This document shows, piece after piece, positions 34,043 to 42,090 of a stretch of DNA of 64,000 nucleotides. This DNA is from Lachnospiraceae bacterium (lineage in GTDB: Bacteria > Bacillota > Clostridia > Lachnospirales > Lachnospiraceae): assembly GCA_015258065.1 (NCBI GenBank), contig JABZIZ010000004.1:1-64000 (forward strand). Direction: 5' to 3'. Made by a program: the position numbers and the translations under genes. The notes under the pieces were generated by a model that had not been told where the DNA came from, ran no database searches, and saw only the letters and a list, made by a program, of their open reading frames with translations. Within the stretch, counting starts at the first letter, position 1. The number at the start of each line of letters is the position of its first letter.

Positions 34043-35238
34043 ATATTTTATATTATGACTGGAACGAATTCACCAGGGAAGATGCACAAAACGCTTTCGT
34101 TTCCATGGGGCATACGTTGACAATTGTCCAGTATGAGTGGAAACACATTGGATATGACGAAGGCTTTCTTCGAGCACTTTTAAGGAAACTGTTGAAAAAA
34201 AAGCCGAATGGAAGTCCGATGATTGATTTTGCTTTTTCCTTCAATTTCTTTCCTGTGATCTCAATTGCATGTGAGATGGTGAACATTCCCTACCTCTGTC
34301 TGGTCTTTGACTCTCCCTATCTTCCATTAAATTCCATTCAAATTAATAACAGCGTGAATCATGTCTTTGTCTTTGATCAGGAACTGATTGCCAGGCTCCG
34401 TAGGCAGGGGGTAAAAACCTTGCATCATTCTCCTCTGGCAGTCAGCGGGGAGCGGTTAAAAAAAATATCAAAAGATCTTAAAGATAAACCCTACTACTAT
34501 GACATTTCCTTCGTCGGTACGCTATATGATGACGAGTTTAAACTTTATGATTCTCTGCATGATTTGCAGCCTCATGTTAAAAGACGTGTAGATGAGGTGA
34601 TTCGTGCGCAGGAACGGATATACGGCTGTGACCTTATTGGCCAAAAGCAATTAATTACAGACGATATGATTTTGGAGATGCAAAAACTGGTTGATTTTGA
34701 AGATACCGGCCATTTCTTCATGGATGAGAAACAAATTCTCAGGGATATGATCCGCAGGAAGGTAAGTCAACTGGAGCGGGTGGAAATATTGCAAATGCTT
34801 GCGGAAGTTGCGCCTGTTTCACTCTTTACGAGAGAAGATCAAATTGCGCCGGAGGGAGTGAATGATCATGGATATGCGGAATACAGGCACAAAATGCCTG
34901 AAATTTTTCGGTTAAGTAAAGTAAACTTAAATATCACACTAAGAACGATTCTGTCAGGGATACCATTGCGTGCGTTGGATGTGATGGCGGCGGGAGGGTT
35001 CCTCATTTCCACCTATCAAAGAGAGCTGGCGGAGGCTTTTGAAGACGGGAAAGAACTGGTTCTTGTACATACACCGAAAGAGTTGAAAGAGTGTTGTTCT
35101 TATTATCTTGCGCATGAAGCGGAGCGGGATAGGATCAGAAGACGAGGTCAGGACAAGGTTCTTGCGATCTATGACTACAAAAATATCTTTGGAAAAATGA
35201 TCCATGAATCCTTAGCTGAAAACAGGGAAAGAATGTAG
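34039..35238 (+). CDS. DUF3880/CgeB-type glycosyltransferase, paralog
   Basis: Close relative of the preceding protein (399 residues): MNILYYDWNEFTREDAQNAF, IDFAFSFNFFPVISIACEMV, IPYLCLVFDSPYLPL, and VNLNITLRTILSGIPLRALD then VMAAGGFLISTYQRELAEAF. Start codon GTG overlaps the previous stop (GTGA), so the pair is translationally coupled. An extra basic segment RALLRKLLKKKPNG near residue 55 is absent from the first copy. The two probably act on the same acceptor with different sugars or at successive steps, most likely flagellin given the setting. Confidence 0.8.
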   Translation: MNILYYDWNEFTREDAQNAFVSMGHTLTIVQYEWKHIGYDEGFLRALLRKLLKKKPNGSPMIDFAFSFNFFPVISIACEMVNIPYLCLVFDSPYLPLNSIQINNSVNHVFVFDQELIARLRRQGVKTLHHSPLAVSGERLKKISKDLKDKPYYYDISFVGTLYDDEFKLYDSLHDLQPHVKRRVDEVIRAQERIYGCDLIGQKQLITDDMILEMQKLVDFEDTGHFFMDEKQILRDMIRRKVSQLERVEILQMLAEVAPVSLFTREDQIAPEGVNDHGYAEYRHKMPEIFRLSKVNLNITLRTILSGIPLRALDVMAAGGFLISTYQRELAEAFEDGKELVLVHTPKELKECCSYYLAHEAERDRIRRRGQDKVLAIYDYKNIFGKMIHESLAENRERM

Positions 35239-35326
35239 AACCTTTTTTAGAAGAGAGGAAGCCATGGGAACGGGGGATAACGTTTGATCTGATCAGGGAA
35301 TCCTTTTGTTTCGGAAGGATGGTTAT

Positions 35327-35353
35327 TAAGGGAATGGGGGTAGTATCCGATAT
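35327..35353 (+). promoter_or_regulatory. Sigma-D-type promoter of the flaG-fliD operon
   Basis: TAAG, 15 bases, TCCGATAT. It deviates by one base in each box from the best copies but has exact spacing, and lies about 110 bases before flaG. Confidence 0.62.
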
Positions 35354-35463
35354 ATTCCGTAGATAGCAAAGGGATTGGTGTGGGAATGCAAAGTTACACA
35401 TCAAAGAAATTGCGGTGGCGAGATGGAAGGCACCTTTGGGTCTGCCCAGTAGGAGGAAGAGAA

Positions 35464-35922
35464 ATGGCGCTGGATGCAGTACAAAAATACGGAAATGGAA
35501 TCGGAGTACCGAAAGTAGCTGTGCTACCGATGTCGGAGCCGGACGAAATAAAAAGGGAAGAGATATCATTGCCCGAGGCGAGGAACGCAAAAGTGAGTGT
35601 CGAGCAGATGGATGCCGCCACTAGGATTAAGAGCACCTATGCCGAGCAGGTCGCACAGAATGAGGGAAGGGCAAAGAAGACAGAGGAAGAGATTCTCGCA
35701 ACAAACGAGAAAATCCGCAAGGCAGTGGAAGACCTGAATAAAAAGATGGTTTCCAATACGGAGGCGGTCTTCGGCATTCATGACGGTACCAATCGCGTAA
35801 CGATCAAAATGGTCGATAAAACTTCCAAGAAAGTGATCAGGGAATACCCGCCTGAGGAGACGCTTGACATGCTAGCCAAAATCTGGGAGCTGGCGGGAAT
35901 GATGATAGACGAAAAGGGTTGA
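35464..35922 (+). CDS. flaG: FlaG-domain flagellar protein
   Basis: Protein of 152 residues whose C-terminal half is the FlaG domain: NTEAVFGIHDGTNRVTIKMV then KKVIREYPPEETLDMLAKIW. FlaG influences filament length in several bacteria; its mechanism is unclear. The N-terminal half is charged and helical. The start at 35464 is chosen because GGAGGAAGAG precedes it; an open frame 28 codons longer has no ribosome site. FliD follows 37 bases later, and FliS after that, the usual order flaG-fliD-fliS. Confidence 0.87.
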   Translation: MALDAVQKYGNGIGVPKVAVLPMSEPDEIKREEISLPEARNAKVSVEQMDAATRIKSTYAEQVAQNEGRAKKTEEEILATNEKIRKAVEDLNKKMVSNTEAVFGIHDGTNRVTIKMVDKTSKKVIREYPPEETLDMLAKIWELAGMMIDEKG

Positions 35923-35959
35923 TAGAGACACGGAATCGGATGAGACAGGAGGAAACGTC

Positions 35960-37483
35960 ATGCCGAACAGAATAACGGGACTGCAGTCCGGATTGGATAC
36001 GGAATCACTCATTACCTCAATGGTATCCAGATACCAGCAAAAGGTAGACAAGCTGACCGAGATGCAAAAAAAACATACCTGGAAGCAGAATGTATGGAAA
36101 GAGATCAACAAGCAGGTCCTATCCTTCTATAATGATACGCTTGGAAAGATGAAGTACACAGGCGCCTATCGAATCAAAAAGACGTTCGTATCCAATGCGA
36201 ATGCAGCCAGTGTCGTGACTGGAGAAAATGCCATGAATGGCGTTCATAAGATGAAGATTACTTCGATTGCCTCTAATTCCTATATGACAGGAGGTGGCAT
36301 TACAGACGCATCCGGAACCTCTTTTGCAGCAAAAAAAGATACGAAACTTTCAGATCTGGGTTTCAGCGGAATCCAAAATCTCAAGATTCGTATTGGCGGT
36401 GCACCGGAAGAGGAGATCCTCTTGGATGAGGAGGATACCTTGGAGATGGTTGCGTCTAAATTGAGAGGAGTAAAAACTGCGGATGGCAGATCTGTCAGTG
36501 CAAACTTCGATGGAAATAACGGGCGTTTTTATATTGCCAGTGACAAAACGGGAGCTAGTTCGGACTTTACTCTTTCCTCTAACAATATGCAGTTCTTAGA
36601 TTCACTGGGGATTTCGCCTGCGAAACGCACGAAATATGATGCAGGAGAGGATGCATCGATCATCCTGGACGGGGTGACTTATACCTCTAGTCAGAATACA
36701 TTTGAAATCAATGATCTCGTGATTACCACCAACGAAGTAACTTCAGGTGAGATTACGCTGAACACGCAGTCAGATACCACTGGTATGTACAACAATATAA
36801 AGGAGTTATTCAAAAAATACAACGAAGTAGTAAACAAACTGGATCAGATGTATGCGGCAGAGGATGGATCGAAGTATAAAATGCTGACTGAGGATGATAA
36901 AAAGGCAATGTCAGAGAACGAGGTAAAGGAGTGGGAAGATAAAATCAAGGATTCCATGCTTCGCAGGGATATAACGTTGCAGCTTACCCTGTCGGAACTT
37001 ACAGGGATTATGATGCAGAGGATCAAGGTGCAGACAAAGGAAGGAGAGAAAGAACTCCACCTTTCTCAATTCGGCATCAACACAATGGATTCTCGTTTGG
37101 TCAAAAAGAACGAATGGCATGCGTATCATATTGACGGAGACGAAGAAGAAGATATTGTGAAAACCAATGAAAATTTGTTAAAGAAAATGATTGCTTCGGA
37201 TCCTGACGCAACAGCAGAGTTTTTCCGGAATTTATCCATCAATCTTGCGGATGGGCTTTATAAGCTGATGGGGTCGACGGATTATTCCAGCTCGTATACG
37301 CTCTATGAAGATAAATTGATGGCATCTCAGTATTCCAGCTACTCAAGCAAAATCTATGAGGCGACGAAATTGCTCAATGCCAAGCAGGACAACTATTATA
37401 AAAAATTTGCCAGAATGGAAAAGGCAATGGCTCAGCTCAACTCCACGCAAAATCAATTGGCGGGATACTTCAATACGAAGTGA
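35960..37483 (+). CDS. fliD: Flagellar filament cap protein FliD
   Basis: Extracellular cap (507 residues) that folds flagellin subunits at the filament tip. N-terminus: MPNRITGLQSGLDTESLITS followed by VSRYQQKVDKLTEMQ, the FliD N-terminal coiled coil. C-terminus: LNAKQDNYYKKFARMEKAMA then QLNSTQNQLAGYF, the FliD C-terminal domain. The middle contains a FlgI-like/D2-D3 beta region. AGGAGGAAACG precedes the ATG. It is followed by the flagellin chaperone FliS. Confidence 0.92.
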   Translation: MPNRITGLQSGLDTESLITSMVSRYQQKVDKLTEMQKKHTWKQNVWKEINKQVLSFYNDTLGKMKYTGAYRIKKTFVSNANAASVVTGENAMNGVHKMKITSIASNSYMTGGGITDASGTSFAAKKDTKLSDLGFSGIQNLKIRIGGAPEEEILLDEEDTLEMVASKLRGVKTADGRSVSANFDGNNGRFYIASDKTGASSDFTLSSNNMQFLDSLGISPAKRTKYDAGEDASIILDGVTYTSSQNTFEINDLVITTNEVTSGEITLNTQSDTTGMYNNIKELFKKYNEVVNKLDQMYAAEDGSKYKMLTEDDKKAMSENEVKEWEDKIKDSMLRRDITLQLTLSELTGIMMQRIKVQTKEGEKELHLSQFGINTMDSRLVKKNEWHAYHIDGDEEEDIVKTNENLLKKMIASDPDATAEFFRNLSINLADGLYKLMGSTDYSSSYTLYEDKLMASQYSSYSSKIYEATKLLNAKQDNYYKKFARMEKAMAQLNSTQNQLAGYFNTK

Positions 37484-37594
37484 TAGCAGTATGCAAAGAT
37501 CCTATAGGAATAATAACAAATGATACAGTATGGATTCAGCCTGTGAATAAGGCTGATTAAATCTAGGGTCAATTCGTGGACAAAAGGAGAACTG

Positions 37595-37996
37595 ATGAAG
37601 AATCATGCAAATGCATATGAGACTTATGCAAACCAGAAGGTGATGGGTGCAACCCCTGCAGAACTGACATTGATGCTCTATGACGGGGCAATCAAATACT
37701 GCAATATTGCCGAAGCTGCAATAGAAAAAAAAGACATCGAAAGGTCGCATCAGAATCTGGTTCGAGTAGAGAAGATTATTGAATACCTCCGGGCAACGCT
37801 GGATATGAAATATCCGGTTGCGCAAGATTTTGATCACATGTATGCTTATCTTTATAAACGATTGGTGGAAGTCAATATTTCTAAGGATGTGGAAATTCTG
37901 CAAGAGATCAACGAACATCTCCATGCGATTCGAGAGACTTGGGTACAGGTCATGGAGAAGAATCATGTGAAGCTTTCGGAGGCGGTCGGCTATTGA
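37595..37996 (+). CDS. fliS: Flagellin export chaperone FliS
   Basis: Four-helix chaperone (133 residues) that holds the C-terminal helix of flagellin in the cytoplasm before export and, in Bacillus, helps the FliW switch. YETYANQKVMGATPAELTLM and LYDGAIKYCNIAEAAIEKKD are the family signature. AAAAGGAGAAC precedes the ATG. It lies between fliD and a coiled-coil gene, probably one operon. Confidence 0.92.
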   Translation: MKNHANAYETYANQKVMGATPAELTLMLYDGAIKYCNIAEAAIEKKDIERSHQNLVRVEKIIEYLRATLDMKYPVAQDFDHMYAYLYKRLVEVNISKDVEILQEINEHLHAIRETWVQVMEKNHVKLSEAVGY

Positions 37997-38050
37997 AGTA
38001 GGGTTATCGTTTCAGAAAGCGAAAGTATATTTTGAAAGGGGAAACGTGGC

Positions 38051-38548
38051 ATGACAGAATCCTATTTGGACATGTTGTCACGCTCTCTTGACAGGAAGCT
38101 GGAAATTTTGAAACAAATCGAGCAGGAGAACCGGAAACAAACGGATCTGCTCGATTTTCCTGTGCAGGGAGCGGAGTTTTCGGGTAAGTGGGAGGAAGCG
38201 TTCGATCAGACGGTAGAAGCGAAGGGAAGGATGATCGAAGAGCTGACCAGGTTAAATGATGGCTTTGATTTATTGTTTTCCAAAGTTCAGGTAGAGCTGA
38301 CTTTGCAAAAAGAAAAATACCGCACGCAGCTTGCACGGTTGCAGGATCAAATTCGGGAAGTAACGGAAATGTCCAATCGAATACAGGTGCAGGAACAGAG
38401 GAATAAAGCGCTGGTGGACCAATATTTTAGTGAGGAACGGACCAGGATTAAGGTGGGAAAGCGTTCCACAGCAACGGCAATGAAATACTATCAAACGATG
38501 AATCGCACACAATTTGTGCCATCACAGGCCGTTGATGAAAATCGGTGA
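38051..38548 (+). CDS. FliT-like coiled-coil flagellar chaperone (probable)
   Basis: Protein of 165 residues, almost fully helical: LDMLSRSLDRKLEILKQIEQ, then EAFDQTVEAKGRMIEELTRL and a long coiled coil (VELTLQKEKYRTQLARLQDQ then IREVTEMSNRIQVQEQ). No enzyme motif is visible. Its position directly after fliS, its size and its helical build suggest a FliT-type chaperone for FliD or other late substrates, as found in this position in relatives. Sequence similarity to FliT is not obvious, so this is contextual. GAAAGGGGAAACG precedes the ATG; a terminator follows. Confidence 0.6.
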   Translation: MTESYLDMLSRSLDRKLEILKQIEQENRKQTDLLDFPVQGAEFSGKWEEAFDQTVEAKGRMIEELTRLNDGFDLLFSKVQVELTLQKEKYRTQLARLQDQIREVTEMSNRIQVQEQRNKALVDQYFSEERTRIKVGKRSTATAMKYYQTMNRTQFVPSQAVDENR

Positions 38549-38568
38549 GCTATATTCCTGCACAGGAT

Positions 38569-38600
38569 ATCGTTTAAAATCATACGAATAAACGATTTTT
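38569..38600 (+). terminator. Terminator of the flaG-fliD-fliS operon
   Basis: ATCGTTTA and TAAACGAT pair (eight base pairs, 12-base loop) and are followed by TTTTT. It separates this operon from the flagellin promoter. Confidence 0.65.
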
Positions 38601-38621
38601 CAAAAAAAACTGAAAATAGCA

Positions 38622-38648
38622 TAATATTATCTCGCCAGGCACCGATAT
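38622..38648 (+). promoter_or_regulatory. Sigma-D-type promoter of flagellin 1
   Basis: TAAT, 15 bases, ACCGATAT, about 65 bases before the flagellin start. It matches the consensus in spacing and in seven of eight -10 bases. Confidence 0.82.
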
Positions 38649-38672
38649 ATAGATTGTCATTCAGATAACTGC

Positions 38673-38709
38673 GGCAAGGATGCCACAGACAACCCTATCA
38701 AGGAGGATA
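38673..38709 (+). promoter_or_regulatory. Candidate CsrA-binding sites in the flagellin 1 leader
   Basis: GGC-AAGGAT-GCC (38673-38684) can form a small hairpin with GGA in the loop and contains CAAGGATG, close to the known CsrA consensus CARGGAUG. A second GGA lies in the ribosome site AAGGAGGA at about 38700-38707. Two sites, one over the ribosome site, are the pattern by which CsrA represses flagellin in Bacillus. Confidence 0.5.
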
Positions 38710-38713
38710 TATC

Positions 38714-39628
38714 ATGGTAGTACAACACAATCTTAGAGCAATGAACAGCAACAGGATGCTTGGTATCACTTCTTCCAGCCAGGCAAAGTCCACAGAGAAA
38801 CTGTCATCCGGTTACAAAGTAAACCGTGCAGCCGATGATGCGGCGGGACTCTCCATCAGTGAGAAGATGAGACGTCAGGTCAGAGGTCTTACCCAGGCTT
38901 CCCTGAATGCACAGGACGGCATTTCCTGCGTACAGACGGCAGAAGGTGCTCTGCAGGAAGTACAGGATATGTTGCAGCGTATGAACGAACTCTGTGTGAA
39001 GGCTTCGAATGGAACCCTGCAGACGGTCGACCGCAACTACATCCAGCAGGAAGTGGATGCGCTGACGAGTGAAATCAATCGTGTAGCTGGAACCACCACT
39101 TTCAATGAAACGGCACTGTTAGATGGAACATTCACTGCCAAAACGTTGCACGTGGGCGCAGAAGGAAATAAGGACTGGAACGGCGGTGGCGGCCTGACGG
39201 AAAAGCAAACGATCGGTGTAAATATCATGTCGTTAAGCTTTAAGGGTGTTACCAGTGCGACTACAACTGTCAAAACTTTTCTGGATGCCGCTGGAGGTGG
39301 TGCCTTTGGTGCTGATGGAACTGAAGCACTGAATGTAACCAGTCAGGCACAGGCACAGTCTTCGATTGCGGTTGTAAAGACGGGACTCCAGAATATTTCG
39401 ACCATGCGTTCCGCACTTGGTGCCGTTCAGAACAGACTGGAGCACACGATTAAGAATCTGGACAACGTCGTAGAGAACACGACAGCTGCAGAAAGCCAGA
39501 TCCGCGATACCGATATGGCGACCGAGATGGTGAAGTATTCGAACAACAACATTCTGGCACAGGCAGGGCAGGCAATGCTCGCACAGTCCAATCAGGCAAA
39601 CCAGGGTGTGCTGTCACTCCTCAGCTAA
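38714..39628 (+). CDS. hag: Flagellin 1
   Basis: Filament subunit of 304 residues, exported with help from FliS. VVQHNLRAMNSNRMLG and STEKLSSGYKVNRAADDAAG then LSISEKMRRQVRGL form the N-terminal D0/D1 helices; RSALGAVQNRLEHTIKNLDN and the last residues AQSNQANQGVLSLLS form the C-terminal ones. The central domain is short (about residues 140-230), as in many Clostridia, with few exposed surface loops. It has its own sigma-D promoter, a leader with candidate CsrA sites and a strong terminator. A nearly identical gene follows 240 bases downstream. Confidence 0.95.
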   Translation: MVVQHNLRAMNSNRMLGITSSSQAKSTEKLSSGYKVNRAADDAAGLSISEKMRRQVRGLTQASLNAQDGISCVQTAEGALQEVQDMLQRMNELCVKASNGTLQTVDRNYIQQEVDALTSEINRVAGTTTFNETALLDGTFTAKTLHVGAEGNKDWNGGGGLTEKQTIGVNIMSLSFKGVTSATTTVKTFLDAAGGGAFGADGTEALNVTSQAQAQSSIAVVKTGLQNISTMRSALGAVQNRLEHTIKNLDNVVENTTAAESQIRDTDMATEMVKYSNNNILAQAGQAMLAQSNQANQGVLSLLS

Positions 39629-39670
39629 ATCCCGTTGCTGTTTCAGAAAAGTCAGAGGTGAACTACCAAA

Positions 39671-39704
39671 AAAGAGGCGCTGTTTCAGACAGCGTCTCTT
39701 TTTT
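39671..39704 (+). terminator. Rho-independent terminator after flagellin 1
   Basis: AAAGAGGCGCTGT and ACAGCGTCTCTTT pair over 13 bases with one G-T pair and a five-base loop, followed by TTTT. Confidence 0.88.
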
Positions 39705-39734
39705 GCAAAAAAACAACTTTTTTTTCTTTCGTGC

Positions 39735-39761
39735 TAAATATAATACAAAAACAACCGATAT
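39735..39761 (+). promoter_or_regulatory. Sigma-D-type promoter of flagellin 2
   Basis: TAAA, 15 bases, ACCGATAT, the best -35 match in the window. The leader (about 100 bases) is longer than that of flagellin 1 and holds GGAT-GAGCGGAG-ATCC (39811-39826), a hairpin with GGA in its loop, plus TATGGAG and the ribosome site AAGGAGGA, all possible CsrA targets. Confidence 0.82.
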
Positions 39762-39867
39762 ATCGTTTGTAACGGTAAGGACACCGTGAATGTGAGAAAT
39801 CGTCGTATTGGGATGAGCGGAGATCCTGTATGGAGACGGGAGAAACCGCATTCAAGGAGGAAAAGAA

Positions 39868-40785
39868 ATGGTAGTTCAACACAATCTGACAGCAATGAAC
39901 AGTAACAGGATGCTCGGCATCACCACATCGTCACAAGCAAAGTCCACAGAGAAACTGTCATCCGGTTACAAAGTAAACCGTGCAGCCGATGATGCGGCGG
40001 GACTCTCCATCAGTGAGAAGATGAGACGTCAGGTCAGAGGACTTACACAGGCTTCGCTGAATGCACAGGACGGTATTTCCTGCGTACAGACGGCGGAGGG
40101 CGCACTAGCAGAGGTGCAGGATATGCTGCAACGCATGAATGAGCTCTGTGTGAAAGCTTCGAATGGAACCCTGCAGACGGTCGACCGCAACTATATTCAG
40201 CAAGAAATTGATGCGCTGACGAGTGAAATTGACCGTGTAGCGGGAACTACTACTTTCAATGAAACGGCACTGTTAGATGGAACATTTACTGCCAAAACGT
40301 TGCACGTGGGCGCAGAAGGAAATAAGGACTGGAACGGCGGTGGCGGCCTGACGGAAAAGCAAACGATCGGTGTAAATATCATGTCGTTAAGCTTTAAGGG
40401 TGTTACCAGTGCGACTACAACTGTCAAAACTTTCCTGGATGCGGCTGGAGGTGGTGCCTTTGCTGCTGATGGAACTGCAGCACTGAATGTAACCAGTCAG
40501 GCACAGGCACAGTCTTCGATTGCGGTAGTAAAGACGGGACTCCAGAATGTCTCCTCCATGCGTTCTGCGCTTGGTGCCATTCAGAATAGACTGGAGCACA
40601 CGATTAAGAATCTGGACAACGTCGTAGAGAATACAACGGCAGCGGAAAGCCAGATCCGTGATACCGATATGGCTACCGAGATGGTGAAGTACTCGAATAA
40701 CAATGTCTTGGCACAGGCGGGACAGGCGATGTTGGCGCAGGCCAATCAGGCAAACCAGGGCGTGCTGTCACTACTCGGAAGATAA
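39868..40785 (+). CDS. hag: Flagellin 2
   Basis: Filament subunit of 305 residues, differing from flagellin 1 at only a few positions (for example Arg to Thr at residue 8, Gln to Ala near 76, and Gly to Ala twice in the central domain), and ending NQANQGVLSLLGR. Long DNA stretches, such as the region around 40253-40404, are nearly base-identical to flagellin 1, so either the duplication is recent or gene conversion keeps them alike. Promoter, leader and terminator are distinct, so expression may be timed differently. Glycosyltransferase genes follow directly. Confidence 0.95.
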   Translation: MVVQHNLTAMNSNRMLGITTSSQAKSTEKLSSGYKVNRAADDAAGLSISEKMRRQVRGLTQASLNAQDGISCVQTAEGALAEVQDMLQRMNELCVKASNGTLQTVDRNYIQQEIDALTSEIDRVAGTTTFNETALLDGTFTAKTLHVGAEGNKDWNGGGGLTEKQTIGVNIMSLSFKGVTSATTTVKTFLDAAGGGAFAADGTAALNVTSQAQAQSSIAVVKTGLQNVSSMRSALGAIQNRLEHTIKNLDNVVENTTAAESQIRDTDMATEMVKYSNNNVLAQAGQAMLAQANQANQGVLSLLGR

Positions 40786-40847
40786 GGCAGGAATTTGAAT
40801 TCTGAGGATAGGAACCTGGCAGTCCATGATCTCTGAAATTTAGAAAG

Positions 40848-40882
40848 ACAAAGAGGAATGCGGAATCGTATTCCTCTTTGTT
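40848..40882 (+). terminator. Rho-independent terminator after flagellin 2
   Basis: ACAAAGAGGAAT and ATTCCTCTTTGT form a perfect 12-base-pair stem with a ten-base loop. The T-run is interrupted (CTCTTTGTT), so some read-through into the glycosyltransferase genes is possible. Confidence 0.75.
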
Positions 40883-40939
40883 ACATCAGCGGGTAATAAC
40901 CGTTTGGATTTAGAGCCATTGGGTGATTGAGAAGGGGGG

Positions 40940-41983
40940 GTGCGTATCATTCGTACACGAAATTTCCAGGAGAATACCAGGATATCTGTCATTGTTCCGG
41001 TATATAACGCAGAAGAATTTCTTTATGATAGCCTTGGAAACCTGGTGAACCAGACTTTCCGGACGCTCTTTCCCCATCATGGAATGGAAGTGATCTGCGT
41101 GGATGATGCATCCACAGATCGAAGCTTGCAGATTCTCCACCAATGCCAAAGTCAGTTTCCGGATATCGTGAAGGTCCTTCATCAGGACCAGAATAAGGGA
41201 CCGGGGGCCGCTCGTAACAGAGGCCTGGAAATGGCAAGCGGGCAGTATATCGGTTTTATGGATGCGGATGATCTGATCGATGTGACGATGTATGAAAAGC
41301 TATATGTTGCCGCAGGATGGGGGAAAATCAACCGAAATATAGAGGAAATGGCGGATGTTGCGGACTGCGCTATTGAAATGCAGAGGGGCGATTGGAAAGG
41401 GTGTGTTCTATACACTTCTCCCGATTATTTCGGGATGTTAGATGATGATGGCAGATCACAGTTGATCGTCACTCCGGGGTCGATTGCAACGAGAATCTTT
41501 AAACGGACTTTAATTGAAGAGGACGAGGTTCGGTTTCGTGAGTGCGAAATGATGGAAGATTTGGACTTCCTCAGGCTTCTTCTTGCCAAGGCATCTTCGT
41601 GTGCGGGAGTGAAGGAAGTTCTGTACCTTTATTTAGACCATAAAAGTTCCGTGTCCTATCGACCTTATGATTGTATCTTTAGCGATTATGAGAACGTGAT
41701 TCAGGCGACCTACAATCGATTGTCGCCTTTGCCGAACTATGAAGGACTGCGAGCAGGAGCCGAATTTGCGATGCTCGAGTTAGCAGATCGGTGTCTTTAT
41801 GATTTGGATCAAATGTATAAAGGCAGACATCTCTCAACAGCAACAAAAGAGCAGTATGAAGTGCGATTACATGATTTATTAGATCGGGTAATTCAAATAC
41901 CACCAAGAAAAAATCCGTTCATTCTCGAAAAGTTGGGAGACGAAATGAAAACATGGTTGTTTCGATTCTATGAAGATGTTTAA
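40940..41983 (+). CDS. GT2 family glycosyltransferase 1 (flagellar island)
   Basis: Cytoplasmic or membrane-associated glycosyltransferase (347 residues) with a GT-A fold: RISVIVPVYNAEEFLYDSLG, EVICVDDASTDRSLQILHQC, GPGAARNRGLEMASGQYIGF and MDADDLID (DxD metal site). The C-terminal part is family-specific helical sequence shared with the next genes. The start is GTG right after seven Gs; the purine run GAAGGGGGG acts as ribosome site. It is first in a row of four related genes placed directly after the flagellins, so I infer a role in flagellin glycosylation. Confidence 0.83.
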   Translation: MRIIRTRNFQENTRISVIVPVYNAEEFLYDSLGNLVNQTFRTLFPHHGMEVICVDDASTDRSLQILHQCQSQFPDIVKVLHQDQNKGPGAARNRGLEMASGQYIGFMDADDLIDVTMYEKLYVAAGWGKINRNIEEMADVADCAIEMQRGDWKGCVLYTSPDYFGMLDDDGRSQLIVTPGSIATRIFKRTLIEEDEVRFRECEMMEDLDFLRLLLAKASSCAGVKEVLYLYLDHKSSVSYRPYDCIFSDYENVIQATYNRLSPLPNYEGLRAGAEFAMLELADRCLYDLDQMYKGRHLSTATKEQYEVRLHDLLDRVIQIPPRKNPFILEKLGDEMKTWLFRFYEDV

Positions 41984-42090
41984 AGAAGGATACGGATGAT
42001 AAACCGGATATATAAAGTCCGAGGCTCTGGAAATAGAAAAGTGTCGGTAGAAAAAGAGTCAATTCAGAACCATTAGGAAGGAAAAGTAAA

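Noticed and set aside
40934..40940. G7 run before the first GT2 gene as a phase-variation switch
   Set aside because: It lies in the ribosome site rather than in the coding frame and is short; slippage would only change spacing. Kept as a note, not a finding.
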